Source of the DNA: Stutzerimonas stutzeri RCH2
GTDB lineage: Bacteria; Pseudomonadota; Gammaproteobacteria; Pseudomonadales; Pseudomonadaceae
NCBI RefSeq assembly: GCF_000327065.1
Contig: NC_019936.1
Location: 4,511,058 to 4,575,057, forward strand
Length of the DNA: 64,000 bases
Direction of reading: 5' to 3'
Shown: positions 51,406 to 60,249 of the stretch, piece after piece
Layout: the number at the start of each line of letters is the position of its first letter
Numbering within the stretch: the stretch's first letter is position 1
The notes under the pieces: generated by a model
What the model was told of the DNA's origin: nothing
The model's input: the letters and a program-made list of their open reading frames with translations, nothing else
Databases searched by the model: none
Translations under genes and position numbers: made by a program

Positions 51406-52053
51406 TCATGAAGTGCGGCGCAGTATCAGCAGATGGCGCTGGCCTTGGCAACCGGGAACCTTGAGTACGTGACAGGCATCGAGACGGAAGTCGTCGGGCA
51501 GGCGCTGCAGCTCGTCGTCCGGCTGCACGCCCTTCATGGCCAGCCAGCGGGTTTCGGCATTGCCCAGATGGCGCGTCCAGCTGGTGAAGTCGTCCAGCGA
51601 GCTGAAAGCGCGCGAGGTGATGCCTTCGAAGGGTATGGCCGGCTGGTACTGCTCGACGCGACTGTGCACCACCTCGAGGTTGGCCAGTTTCAGTTCCAGC
51701 TTCACCTGTGTCAGAAAGCGCGTCTTCTTGCCGTTCGAATCGAGCAGCGTGAAGGCCCGCTCGGGGAACATGATTGCCAACGGTACGCCAGGCATGCCCC
51801 CACCGCTGCCAACGTCCAGCCAGGTACGGCCAGCCTCGGCAACGAAGGGCACTACGCTCAGGCTGTCGAGCAAGTGTCGCGAGACCATTTCGTCGGGATC
51901 GCGCACGGCCGTCAGGTTGTAGGCCTTGTTCCACTTGATCAGCAGCGCCAGATAGGCAAGCAATTGCTGCTGTTGTCGCTCGCTCAGTTCGATCCCGAGT
52001 TCCTGGGCGCCACGGACGAGCTCAGCGGCATGCGACTCACTGACCAGACTCAT
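51406..52053 (-). CDS. rsmG: 16S rRNA m7G527 methyltransferase RsmG
   Basis: 215-residue SAM-dependent methyltransferase (GidB): the SAM-binding loop is [21 protein letters not shown], with [20 protein letters not shown] before it. The ATG at 52053 overlaps the mnmG stop (TGATG), showing coupling; a TTG codon one position earlier is not used. Confidence 0.95.
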   Translation of the reverse strand: MSLVSESHAAELVRGAQELGIELSERQQQQLLAYLALLIKWNKAYNLTAVRDPDEMVSRHLLDSLSVVPFVAEAGRTWLDVGSGGGMPGVPLAIMFPERAFTLLDSNGKKTRFLTQVKLELKLANLEVVHSRVEQYQPAIPFEGITSRAFSSLDDFTSWTRHLGNAETRWLAMKGVQPDDELQRLPDDFRLDACHVLKVPGCQGQRHLLILRRTS

Positions 52054-53945
52054 CAAGCGCTCTGCTCCAACCGCTGGCCGGCGTTGCGTTTCTTCAGGTG
52101 GATCATCAACAGCGAGACGGCCGCCGGAGTGACGCCCGGGATGCGCGATGCCTGGCCAAGCGTCTCGGGCCGTGCCTGGCCGAGCTTGTGCTGAATCTCC
52201 TTCGACAGTCCCGGAATCGTGGTGTAGTCGAGATCAACCGGCAGCGCGATGTTTTCACTGGCGCGCAGGCGCTCGATCTCGTCCTGCTGCCGTTCGATGT
52301 AGCCGGCGTACTTGGTCTTGATCTCGACCTGCTCGGCGACCTGCGGATCCTGCGCACCGTCACCGGTCAGTTCGACCAGGCTCTGGTAATCGATTTCCGG
52401 ACGGGCCAGCAGATTGAGCAGGTTGTACTCGCGAGCCAGCGGGCTGCCGAAACGTTCGGCGATGGCATCGCCTTGCGGCGTACCGGGACGGACCCAGCTG
52501 CTCTTCAGGCGCTGCTCCTCGAGCTCGATACCTTCGCGCTTGGCGCAGAACGCGGCCCAGCGGGCGTCATCCACCAGCCCCAGCTCGCGGCCCTTCTCGG
52601 TGAGGCGCAGATCAGCATTGTCCTCGCGCAGGATCAGCCGATACTCGGCGCGCGAAGTGAACATGCGATAGGGCTCCTGCGTGCCAAGAGTGATCAGGTC
52701 ATCGACCAGCACGCCGAGGTACGCCTCATCGCGGCGCGGACACCAGCTGTCCTTGCCCTGAGCACGCAGCGCCGCATTGGCGCCGGCGAGCAGGCCCTGG
52801 GCGCCGGCCTCTTCGTAACCGGTGGTGCCGTTGATCTGGCCGGCGAAGAACAACCCGCCGATGACCTTGGTTTCCAGGCTGTACTTGAGATCGCGCGGAT
52901 CGAAGTAGTCGTACTCGATGGCATAGCCGGGCCGCACGATGTGCGCGTTCTCCATGCCGCGGATGCTCTGCACGATCTGCAGCTGCACGTCGAACGGCAG
53001 CGAGGTGGAGATGCCGTTGGGATACAGCTCATGGGTGGTCAGGCCCTCCGGCTCGAGGAAGACCTGGTGGCTGTCCTTGTCGGCAAAACGATGAATCTTG
53101 TCTTCGATGGACGGGCAGTAGCGCGGGCCCACACCTTCGATCACACCGGAGTACATCGGCGAGCGATCGAGGTTGGCGGCGATGATTTCGTGGGTTCGCG
53201 CGTTGGTGTGGGTGATCCAGCAGCTGACCTGCGGCGGATGCTGCTCACGACTGCCCATGAACGACATTACCGGCAGCGGGGTATCGCCTGGCTGTTCGGT
53301 CATCAGCGAAAAGTCCACGGTCCGGCCATCGATGCGCGGCGGGGTTCCGGTCTTCAAGCGTCCAACACGCAGCGGTAGCTCACGCAGCCGATTGGCCAGA
53401 GCGATCGAAGGCGGATCGCCTGCACGGCCGCCTGAATAATTCTGCAGGCCAATGTGGATAAGTCCGCCGAGGAAGGTTCCTGTAGTCAGTACCACGCAAT
53501 CGGCAAGGAAACGCAGGCCCATTTGCGTCACGACACCCCGGACCTGGTCCTGCTCGACGATGAGGTCGTCCGCCGCCTGCTGAAATATCCACAGGTTGGC
53601 CTGGTTCTCCAGGGTTTCGCGGATAGCCGCCTTGTACAGCACGCGATCAGCCTGCGCACGAGTTGCGCGGACCGCCGGGCCCTTGCGGCTGTTGAGCACG
53701 CGGAACTGAATGCCACCCTTGTCGGTTGCCATGGCCATGGCACCGCCCAGGGCATCGATTTCCTTGACCAGATGGCTCTTGCCGATGCCGCCGATAGCCG
53801 GGTTGCAGCTCATCTGGCCGAGGGTTTCCACATTGTGGCTGAGCAGCAGGGTCTTCACGCCCATGCGTGCCGCTGCCAGCGCAGCCTCGGTACCGGCATG
53901 GCCGCCACCGATAACGATCACGTCAAAACGGGAAGGGAAGTCCAC
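52053..53945 (-). CDS. mnmG: tRNA uridine-5-carboxymethylaminomethyl synthesis enzyme MnmG (GidA)
   Basis: FAD-dependent partner of MnmE that modifies U34 of several tRNAs. 630 residues: FAD-binding [17 protein letters not shown] at the N-terminus, second GxGxxG-like region, [24 protein letters not shown], and C-terminal HhH-like region ([12 protein letters not shown]). The GTG at 53945 ([11 protein letters not shown]) fits the homologues and ribosome spacing better than the adjacent GTG at 53948. The partner gene mnmE lies at the far side of the mnh operon. Confidence 0.96.
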   Translation of the reverse strand: MDFPSRFDVIVIGGGHAGTEAALAAARMGVKTLLLSHNVETLGQMSCNPAIGGIGKSHLVKEIDALGGAMAMATDKGGIQFRVLNSRKGPAVRATRAQADRVLYKAAIRETLENQANLWIFQQAADDLIVEQDQVRGVVTQMGLRFLADCVVLTTGTFLGGLIHIGLQNYSGGRAGDPPSIALANRLRELPLRVGRLKTGTPPRIDGRTVDFSLMTEQPGDTPLPVMSFMGSREQHPPQVSCWITHTNARTHEIIAANLDRSPMYSGVIEGVGPRYCPSIEDKIHRFADKDSHQVFLEPEGLTTHELYPNGISTSLPFDVQLQIVQSIRGMENAHIVRPGYAIEYDYFDPRDLKYSLETKVIGGLFFAGQINGTTGYEEAGAQGLLAGANAALRAQGKDSWCPRRDEAYLGVLVDDLITLGTQEPYRMFTSRAEYRLILREDNADLRLTEKGRELGLVDDARWAAFCAKREGIELEEQRLKSSWVRPGTPQGDAIAERFGSPLAREYNLLNLLARPEIDYQSLVELTGDGAQDPQVAEQVEIKTKYAGYIERQQDEIERLRASENIALPVDLDYTTIPGLSKEIQHKLGQARPETLGQASRIPGVTPAAVSLLMIHLKKRNAGQRLEQSA

Positions 53946-54060
53946 CACGCACCTCGTGCCTGTTCAGATTGGATTTCGGGAAACCGCGAAGTATAGGGAC
54001 TAAGGCTGCGCTAAAGAAGGGCTTTGGACAAAAAATGACCAGCCGAACGCTGAGCGGTTG

Positions 54061-54327
54061 GATTACGCATAAATAGAAAAATAGAGAAGAAATATATAAA
54101 GAGCTTGTAGATATGTTTACTAATGGTGAAGGCAATTTCTGTGGATAAGGTTCTGTAGCCTAGAGCCTACGAAGGGTCCAGCGTTGCAAAAGGTTGTGCT
54201 GCGCCTGGGCTCTACCGGTGTAGATCGCGTGCGCTACCTGTTGATAGATTGTTTACTTATACACAGCGGTGTTATCCATAGGGTTCAGGCTAGGGTTATC
54301 TACTTGGCTGAACCTAGGTTATCAACA
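54061..54327. other. oriC: origin-like region: AT-rich unwinding segment with DnaA-box cluster
   Basis: The gene-free stretch 53946-54299 upstream of mnmG holds a segment of only 18 G/C in 70 bases (54061-54130) followed by six DnaA-box-like 9-mers: 54140-54148 (reverse, perfect TTATCCACA), 54239-54247 (reverse, two mismatches), 54257-54265 TTATACACA, 54272-54280 TTATCCATA, 54296-54304 TTATCTACT and 54319-54327 TTATCAACA. The last two run into the end of mnhG. The order mnmG, AT-rich segment, DnaA boxes is that of the E. coli oriC. Origin function is inferred. Confidence 0.65.
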
Positions 54328-54767
54328 GGGCTCCTCGGCTCATCTACGTTGGTCCGCAGGTCTTCTCTGCCAGGTTCTGGATTTCGCTGGGGAGGGCTTT
54401 TCTCGGTCTGTGCGAGATATTCGTCGAGCGTTAGCGGGCTGCGTTCGAGTACGCCATCCAGCGCATCATCTCCATGCAGGCCGTCGAGCCGAGCCCCCGA
54501 AACATAGGCAGCCCGCCCAAGCAGGTGACCAGCGATAGGAATGGTCAGCATCAGAAAGATCACCGTGGCGGTGCCGATGAATGTGGCCTGGGCATCGCCC
54601 ATCTCGATCATCACCCCGACGAGGATGAGTCCTGCACCAACCGTACCGGACTTGGTCGTGGCATGGATTCGCTGCAGGGGATCGGCAAAGCGCAGCAGGC
54701 CGAACATCGCGGCGAACAGAAAGATCACACCGACCAGCATGAAAGCCACTGCCAGGATTTCGATCAT
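54300..54767 (-). CDS. mnhG: Na+(K+)/H+ antiporter subunit MnhG/MrpG
   Basis: 155 residues: three membrane helices (IEILAVAFMLVGVIFLFAAMFGLLRF, TVGAGLILVGVMIEM, FIGTATVIFLMLTIPIAGHLLGRAAY) as in MnhG, then an unusually long hydrophilic tail of about 60 residues ending DNLGSAK, where homologues stop. The tail is encoded by DNA next to the DnaA boxes. The ATG at 54767 overlaps the mnhF stop. Confidence 0.9.
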   Translation of the reverse strand: MIEILAVAFMLVGVIFLFAAMFGLLRFADPLQRIHATTKSGTVGAGLILVGVMIEMGDAQATFIGTATVIFLMLTIPIAGHLLGRAAYVSGARLDGLHGDDALDGVLERSPLTLDEYLAQTEKSPPQRNPEPGREDLRTNVDEPRSPVDNLGSAK

Positions 54768-55024
54768 TGCTCGCTCCTCCCCTTGCGCATGATGAAGACG
54801 GCGAAGGCGCAGGTCCCGACGAAACCGATCAGTCCGAGACCGAAGCCCACGTCGAGAAACTCCCGGCGTCCGGTCATTGCAGCGACCAGCGCGGCGATGG
54901 CAACCCCAACGCCGGTCAGCATGTCCAGCGCGACCACGCGGTCGACCAGTGTCTTCGCGACGATCATTCGCCAGAGGGTCAAGGCCAGCGGCAGCATGAC
55001 CAGGATCAGCAGCGTCGTGATCAT
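54764..55024 (-). CDS. mnhF: Na+(K+)/H+ antiporter subunit MnhF/MrpF
   Basis: 86 residues with three helices (ITTLLILVMLPLALTLWRMIVA, VALDMLTGVGVAIAALVAAM, GFGLGLIGFVGTCAFAVFIM) and the family motif DRVVALDML. The ATG at 55024 follows the mnhE stop by two bases and is preferred to an upstream ATG that overlaps mnhE. Confidence 0.9.
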   Translation of the reverse strand: MITTLLILVMLPLALTLWRMIVAKTLVDRVVALDMLTGVGVAIAALVAAMTGRREFLDVGFGLGLIGFVGTCAFAVFIMRKGRSEQ

Positions 55025-55026
55025 GC

Positions 55027-55368
55027 TCACCATCTCTCGATGCGCGCGATGCGTCGCTCGAAGACTTGCCTGATCGACGCGATGATCTGCTCCGGCGCGC
55101 GGCCATCCAGCGCATGCACGTAGAGCAGGCGACGATCCTCGCTGACGTGCAATGCGCAATTGCCCGGAGTCAGCGAAACCAGACTGGCGAGCACCGCGAC
55201 GCCGAGGTCGGTGCGCAGCTCGATGGGTACCGCGATGATCGAACTCTGCATGTTCGGCGCTGGCGAAAAGGCAGCGGCAGCCACTGCAACAGACGAGACG
55301 ATCAGCTCATAGAGGTAGATGCCGAGCAGCTCGACCACATCGAGTACTCGGCGCAGCAGGCTGGTCAT
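55027..55368 (-). CDS. mnhE: Na+(K+)/H+ antiporter subunit MnhE/MrpE, short form
   Basis: 113 residues. It retains the conserved core (IAVPIELRTDLGVAVLASLVSLTPGNCALHV and LYVHALD) but begins directly at LLRRVLDVVELLGIYLYELIVS, lacking the first two membrane helices found in most MnhE proteins (about 150-165 residues). The start overlaps the mnhD stop (ATGA), so nothing is missing from a longer frame here. Confidence 0.85.
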   Translation of the reverse strand: MTSLLRRVLDVVELLGIYLYELIVSSVAVAAAAFSPAPNMQSSIIAVPIELRTDLGVAVLASLVSLTPGNCALHVSEDRRLLYVHALDGRAPEQIIASIRQVFERRIARIERW

Positions 55369-56885
55369 GGGCGAGGCTCCAGGATCGGGTTAGCCGGCAG
55401 CACGGCCGACAGGTAAGCGCTGGGCTCCAGCAGTGCCGCGGCGGCGGTTTGCGAAAAGAGGATCAACGGTTGCGGCATGAAACCGATCACCAGGGTCAGC
55501 GCACCGAGCGAGGCGATCGCCAGCAGCATGGGCAGCGGTATCCGGCGGGCCTCGGCGCGCGGCAGTACCGGCTTCTTCCAAAAGGCTTCCATCCAGATCT
55601 TGCTCATCGAATAGAGGGTCAACAGGCCGACGAACAGCGCCAGCCCGGCCAACCAGTGCTCGCCGGCACGGAAGGTTGCGTCGATCACGAGGAACTTCGC
55701 CCAGAAGCCGGACAGCGGCGGCAAGCCGGCCAGGGACAAAGCCGGTACCAGAAACAGCGCGGCCAGTAGAGGGTTGCGATACATCAGGCCGCCGCTCTTG
55801 CGCAGATCGAAGGTGCCGGAGGCCCGGTGAATGGCGCCGGCAAGCAGGAACAGGTTCGCCTTCACGATGATGTGATGAATGATGTAGAAGATGGCCCCGG
55901 CGAGCGCCGCCTGGGTGGATATGGCCAAGCCAAGCAGCATGTAGCCGATCTGGCTGACGATGTGGAACGAGAGGATTCGCCGTACGTCCCACTGCACCGC
56001 CGCGCCGAAGACCCCGAACAGCATGGTGCCGGCCGCCAGCACCGCGACGATCTCACGGATACCGCTGTCTTCGACGCTGAAGATCAGGGTGAACACGCGG
56101 AAACAGGCATACACGCCGACCTTGGTCAGCAGCCCGGCGAAGATTGCCGAAACCGTGATCGAGGCCGTGTGATACGACGCCGGCAGCCAGAAGAACAACG
56201 GGAAATAGCCGGCCTTGATGCCGAAGCCACAGAGCAGTAGCAGCGCCGACAGCGTCAGGTTGATCGACGGTTCGGTCTCGGGCAGCACCCGGGCGAGATC
56301 CGCCATGTTCAGCGTTCCGGTCGCGCCGTAGAGCAGTGCAACCCCGGTCAGAAACAGCAGCGTGGAGAACAGGTTGAGCACCGCATAGCGCACCGTCGCA
56401 TCGAGCCGGGCGCGATTGCGGCCGATCGACAGCAGGCCCATCGCGGTGATCAGCATCACCTCGAACCAGACGTACAGGTTGAAGATATCGCCGGTGAGGA
56501 AGGCACCGTTTACGCCGGCCAGCATGCCCAGCATCAATGGATGGAAGCCTGCCTGTTCCTCGCGGCGGCGGATATCGGCGAGACCGAAGGTCATCACCGC
56601 GGCGGCAAGGATACCGGTAATGGCCACCATGGCGGCGGACAGTGCATCGGCGACGAATACCACGCCGAAGGGAGCATCCCAGCCGCCAAAGCGGATCGCC
56701 AGCACGCCCTGCTGGTAAACCGCAGCGAGCAGCAGTAGCGAAGATGCCAACAGCAGAGTTATGCACAGGCCGGTGACCAAGCGTTGCGCGCGGCGATGTT
56801 CCCACAGGCAGGTCGCCAGACCCGCACCAAGAATCGGCAGCAGTACCGGCCAGAGCGGCGCATGCAGGATCAGGAATTCGGTCAC
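55365..56885 (-). CDS. mnhD: Na+(K+)/H+ antiporter subunit MnhD/MrpD
   Basis: 506-residue proton-translocating subunit related to NuoM/NuoN, about 14 helices. Typical residues: KAGYFPLFFWLPASYHTA (conserved Lys) and GAVQWDVRRILSFHIVSQIGYMLLG, plus the C-terminal region LSLAGLPPLSGFWAKFLVI. Coupled to mnhC and mnhE by four-base overlaps. Confidence 0.94.
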   Translation of the reverse strand: MTEFLILHAPLWPVLLPILGAGLATCLWEHRRAQRLVTGLCITLLLASSLLLLAAVYQQGVLAIRFGGWDAPFGVVFVADALSAAMVAITGILAAAVMTFGLADIRRREEQAGFHPLMLGMLAGVNGAFLTGDIFNLYVWFEVMLITAMGLLSIGRNRARLDATVRYAVLNLFSTLLFLTGVALLYGATGTLNMADLARVLPETEPSINLTLSALLLLCGFGIKAGYFPLFFWLPASYHTASITVSAIFAGLLTKVGVYACFRVFTLIFSVEDSGIREIVAVLAAGTMLFGVFGAAVQWDVRRILSFHIVSQIGYMLLGLAISTQAALAGAIFYIIHHIIVKANLFLLAGAIHRASGTFDLRKSGGLMYRNPLLAALFLVPALSLAGLPPLSGFWAKFLVIDATFRAGEHWLAGLALFVGLLTLYSMSKIWMEAFWKKPVLPRAEARRIPLPMLLAIASLGALTLVIGFMPQPLILFSQTAAAALLEPSAYLSAVLPANPILEPRP

Positions 56886-57265
56886 GGGCGATCCTTAGTG
56901 GCCGAGAATGGCGAACCCAGGCGCTCGGCTGCATCGATATCGCGCGTATCGACGCTGCCCGCGCTGCGGTAGGTCTGCAATGCCAGGGCAGCGAAGAACG
57001 CGGTCAGTGAAAAGCCAATGACGATTGCGGTCAGCACCAGCGCCTGGGGCAGCGGGTTGGCGGCATCGGCGGCCAGGCTGGTCTCGCCTGCGCGGATGAC
57101 GGCGGGGACGTTCGTTACGATCCGCCCGGAGAGGAAGATCACCAGGTTGATCGCCGCCGAGAGCATGGTCACCCCCAGCAGGATCCGCACGATATGGCGG
57201 GAGAGGATGAGGTACAGGCTGCAGCCAGCCACGATGGCGATGGCGAATGCAAAGAGCAGATGCAT
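56882..57265 (-). CDS. mnhC: Na+(K+)/H+ antiporter subunit MnhC/MrpC
   Basis: 127 residues, NuoK-like: LLFAFAIAIVAGCSLYLILSRHIVRILLGVTMLSAAINLVIF, then ALVLTAIVIGFSLTAFFAALAL. The ATG at 57265 is two bases after the mnhB stop. Confidence 0.93.
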   Translation of the reverse strand: MHLLFAFAIAIVAGCSLYLILSRHIVRILLGVTMLSAAINLVIFLSGRIVTNVPAVIRAGETSLAADAANPLPQALVLTAIVIGFSLTAFFAALALQTYRSAGSVDTRDIDAAERLGSPFSATKDRP

Positions 57266-57267
57266 AT

Positions 57268-57669
57268 TCAGAGGCCCTCGCAGAAACGCAGGATCAGAGA
57301 AAGGATGCCGCCCAGCACGACGAGGTAGACCCCGATATCGAACAGCAGGGTGGTACCGATATGGACGCTGCCGAGAATCGCCCACTGGTGAGCCAGGAAC
57401 GAGTCGTCCAGCCAGAGGCCCGGCAACCCGCCAAGCAGCGCAGCGAGGATGCCGCAACCGATCACTGTCATCGGATCGAAGCGCAGCGTGGCGCGGGCGA
57501 CGTCCACGCCGCGGGCAAGTGCCAGCGTCGCGAACCCGGCCGCGGCGATCAGCCCGCCGACGAAACCGCCACCCGGCTCGTTGTGTCCGCGGTAGAGCAC
57601 GTAGAGCGACACCGCCAGCATCAGAATGAAGAGAGTCCGCGAGAAGGCGGCGAAAATCAGAGAATTCAT
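57268..57669 (-). CDS. mnhB: Na+(K+)/H+ antiporter subunit MnhB/MrpB
   Basis: 133-residue MnhB with four helices and the family motif GHNEPGGGFVGGLIAAAGF near residues 30-48. The ATG at 57669 overlaps the mnhA stop. In many Pseudomonas the B domain is fused to A; here it is a separate gene. Confidence 0.94.
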   Translation of the reverse strand: MNSLIFAAFSRTLFILMLAVSLYVLYRGHNEPGGGFVGGLIAAAGFATLALARGVDVARATLRFDPMTVIGCGILAALLGGLPGLWLDDSFLAHQWAILGSVHIGTTLLFDIGVYLVVLGGILSLILRFCEGL

Positions 57670-59975
57670 GGCGCGGCCCTCCTGCGGGGCAGCGCCCGTA
57701 GCAGCCCCCACACGCTCATCGCGGCGAAGGCCACCACGACCACCTCACCCAACGTGTCGATGGCGCGGTAGTCCACCAGCACCACATTCACCACGTTGCG
57801 ACCATGGGCCTCGAGGTAGCTGGTTGCTGCGTAGAACTCGGAGATCCGTCCATCCAGAGGCAATGCCACCGTGGCAGCCAGCGCGACAAAGACCACCAGC
57901 GCGAAGCCGGCCGAGATCAGGATGTCCAGGCGCTTTTCCCGCGGCTCGCGGGTCGAGGCTGCGCGCTCCGGCACCCGCAGCAGCAGCGCGACCAGGATCA
58001 GCACCAGCAGCACTTCGACCGAGAATTGGGTGAGCGCAACGTCTGGCGCGCCATTGAGCAGGAAGATCAGCGCCGAGCCGAACCCCACCACGCCAACCGC
58101 GATCATGGCGCGCAGTAGCGATGGGGTGCGGGTGGCGGCAAAGGCACCCAGGCACATCAGCAGCAGCACGATGATCGAGGGCGCATCGAAGCGCCCGCCG
58201 GTCATGGCGATCAGCGGACGCGTACCGCTGGCCAACACGCCATAGCCGATGATCAGCAACACCGCTGCCGCGACCGTGGAGGTGTAGCGGTGCTGATCAC
58301 CGTTCTGCAGAAACCGGGTGCAGCGTTCGGCCAGGCGCAGGAGGCCGGCGAATGCTGCGTTGAAGCCGAAATCGCCAAGCACCCGGGCCAACCCCTTGTT
58401 CAGTGACAGCGCATAGTGGATGCGATGCCAGTAGGCGATCAGCCCGCCGGCGAAGGCGACCACGGTGGCGCTCAGCGCAAGCATCGGCGTAAAGCCGTGC
58501 CAGAGCGAGAAGGACAGGTCCACGGTATGTCCGACCAGCACATCATTGGCCGGCTGGATCAGCCCGCGCACGAGAAAGTCAGGCGCCAGACCGAACAGGA
58601 AACCCAGCCCTCCCAGTACCAGCGGTCCGAGGTACAGGCCCAGGGTTTCCGGATGCTTGATCTCGCTGCGTGTCTTGCCGAGGTAATAGGGACGAATGGC
58701 CGCCACCCCGGCGATCGCAGCGAAAACCGCATTCACCAGAACCGCCACGGCGACCACGACCCAGCCTGAGGATGCGTTGAGCTGGCTCTCGAACAGGTAT
58801 TCCTTGGTGATGAAGCCCAGCGTCGGCGGCAGTCCGGCCATCGAGATCGCCGCCATGCCGGCCGCCAGGGTGGTCATCGGCAGGCGTCGGGCCAGCCCGC
58901 CGATCTTGCTCAGCCGCCCCTCGCCAACCGCATGGATGGTGGTTCCGGCGCAGAAGAACAGCGCCGCCTTGTACAGCGCATGGGCGATGATGAAGGCAAT
59001 CAGCGCGGTCACCGAGTAATCGCCGTCCAGCCCGATCAGCATCACCAGCACCCCCAGCGAGCCCACGGTGGAATGCGCCAGGACCTCCTTGAAGCCATCA
59101 GTGGATAGCGCCCGTACCGCGGCCACCAACATGGTCAGGCTACCGACGATCACCAGGGTCGAGCCAAAAGCGGGGATGCCCTCGAAGATGAGATCGAAGC
59201 GGGCCAGCAGGTACACCCCCAACTTGACCATGGTCGCCGAGTGCAAAAAGGCCGAGGCTGGCGCTGGCGCTTCCATGGCCTGCGGCAGCCAGAAATGAAA
59301 CGGCAGCTGTGCCGACTTGGTGAAGGCGCCGAGCATGATCAGGATCATCGCCGGCACGGCCAGAGGACTGGCCAGCAACTCCGGCGCACGCTGCGCCACT
59401 TCAGAGAGTGAGAAGGTACCTAGCGTTATGCCGATCAAGAGGATGCCGCCGAACAGTGCCAGCCCGCCGCCGCCGGTCACGATCAGCGATTGCAGCGCGG
59501 CTTTGCGTGCTTGCGCGCGGTGCGAGTTGAAGCCGATCAGCATGAACGACAACAGGCTGGTCGCCTCCCAGAACACGAACATGACGATGAGGTTGTCGGA
59601 CAGCACGGTCCCCAGCATGGCGGTCATGAACAACAGGATCAGGGTGAGGAAACGTGCAGCCTCCTCCTTCGGCGAATGCGAGAAGTAGGCGCCTGCGTAG
59701 ATCGTCACCAGGGTGCCGATGCCGGTGATCAGGAGCACGAACAGCAGGGCGAAGCCATCAAGCCTCAGGGTCAGCGAGATGCCCAGTGCTGGCACCCACT
59801 CGAGGGTTTCGGTGATGGCACCGACCTCGGGAAGACTGGCGCCTTTCGCCAGAAAGAACAGGAACAGCCCGGCTGGCAACAGCGCAGCGACCCATCCCCC
59901 ATGGGGAAAGGTACGGCTGACGATGAACCTGGCGAGGATCGCCCCCAGGAATGAAACGAGTAATGCAGCAAGCAC
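57666..59975 (-). CDS. mnhA: Na+(K+)/H+ antiporter subunit MnhA/MrpA
   Basis: 769-residue largest subunit, NuoL-like with about 20 helices plus a C-terminal MbhD/E-like part. Features: KSAQLPFHFWLPQAMEAPAPASAFLHSATMVKLG (conserved Lys and His region), SFMLIGFNSH, and TLGFITKEYLFE. The GTG at 59975 (VLAALLVSFLGAIL) has GAGG eight bases upstream; the frame extends 18 codons farther without family similarity. First gene of the seven-gene mnhABCDEFG operon, which exports Na+ or K+ in exchange for protons. Confidence 0.93.
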   Translation of the reverse strand: MLAALLVSFLGAILARFIVSRTFPHGGWVAALLPAGLFLFFLAKGASLPEVGAITETLEWVPALGISLTLRLDGFALLFVLLITGIGTLVTIYAGAYFSHSPKEEAARFLTLILLFMTAMLGTVLSDNLIVMFVFWEATSLLSFMLIGFNSHRAQARKAALQSLIVTGGGGLALFGGILLIGITLGTFSLSEVAQRAPELLASPLAVPAMILIMLGAFTKSAQLPFHFWLPQAMEAPAPASAFLHSATMVKLGVYLLARFDLIFEGIPAFGSTLVIVGSLTMLVAAVRALSTDGFKEVLAHSTVGSLGVLVMLIGLDGDYSVTALIAFIIAHALYKAALFFCAGTTIHAVGEGRLSKIGGLARRLPMTTLAAGMAAISMAGLPPTLGFITKEYLFESQLNASSGWVVVAVAVLVNAVFAAIAGVAAIRPYYLGKTRSEIKHPETLGLYLGPLVLGGLGFLFGLAPDFLVRGLIQPANDVLVGHTVDLSFSLWHGFTPMLALSATVVAFAGGLIAYWHRIHYALSLNKGLARVLGDFGFNAAFAGLLRLAERCTRFLQNGDQHRYTSTVAAAVLLIIGYGVLASGTRPLIAMTGGRFDAPSIIVLLLMCLGAFAATRTPSLLRAMIAVGVVGFGSALIFLLNGAPDVALTQFSVEVLLVLILVALLLRVPERAASTREPREKRLDILISAGFALVVFVALAATVALPLDGRISEFYAATSYLEAHGRNVVNVVLVDYRAIDTLGEVVVVAFAAMSVWGLLRALPRRRAAP

Positions 59976-60249
59976 GGCGCCATCCTCTTGTCGGGGATTG
60001 CTGGAAACGGCTGCGTGTTTTGATAACAAAGGTAGTTCAAAGGATGCGCCGACGGCTGTTACCAGCTATGTCAGGCGCAGCGGCAGGCGGGGTACAAAGG
60101 CCGCGAGAGAAGGATGGCTGGCGGGGCCCTGACGGGTCGCCAGCTCAGTGTTAACGGCGCTTGCAGCGGGGTAGGCGAAGACTGCCAGCGTGCCGGTCGG
60201 CACATCGAAACGCCGCCCGGGCGGGGTTGCCCGAACGCTTTTTCAATTG

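Noticed and set aside
60205..60249. GC hairpin after mnmE as terminator
   Set aside because: The stem is short and no T-run follows on the minus strand.
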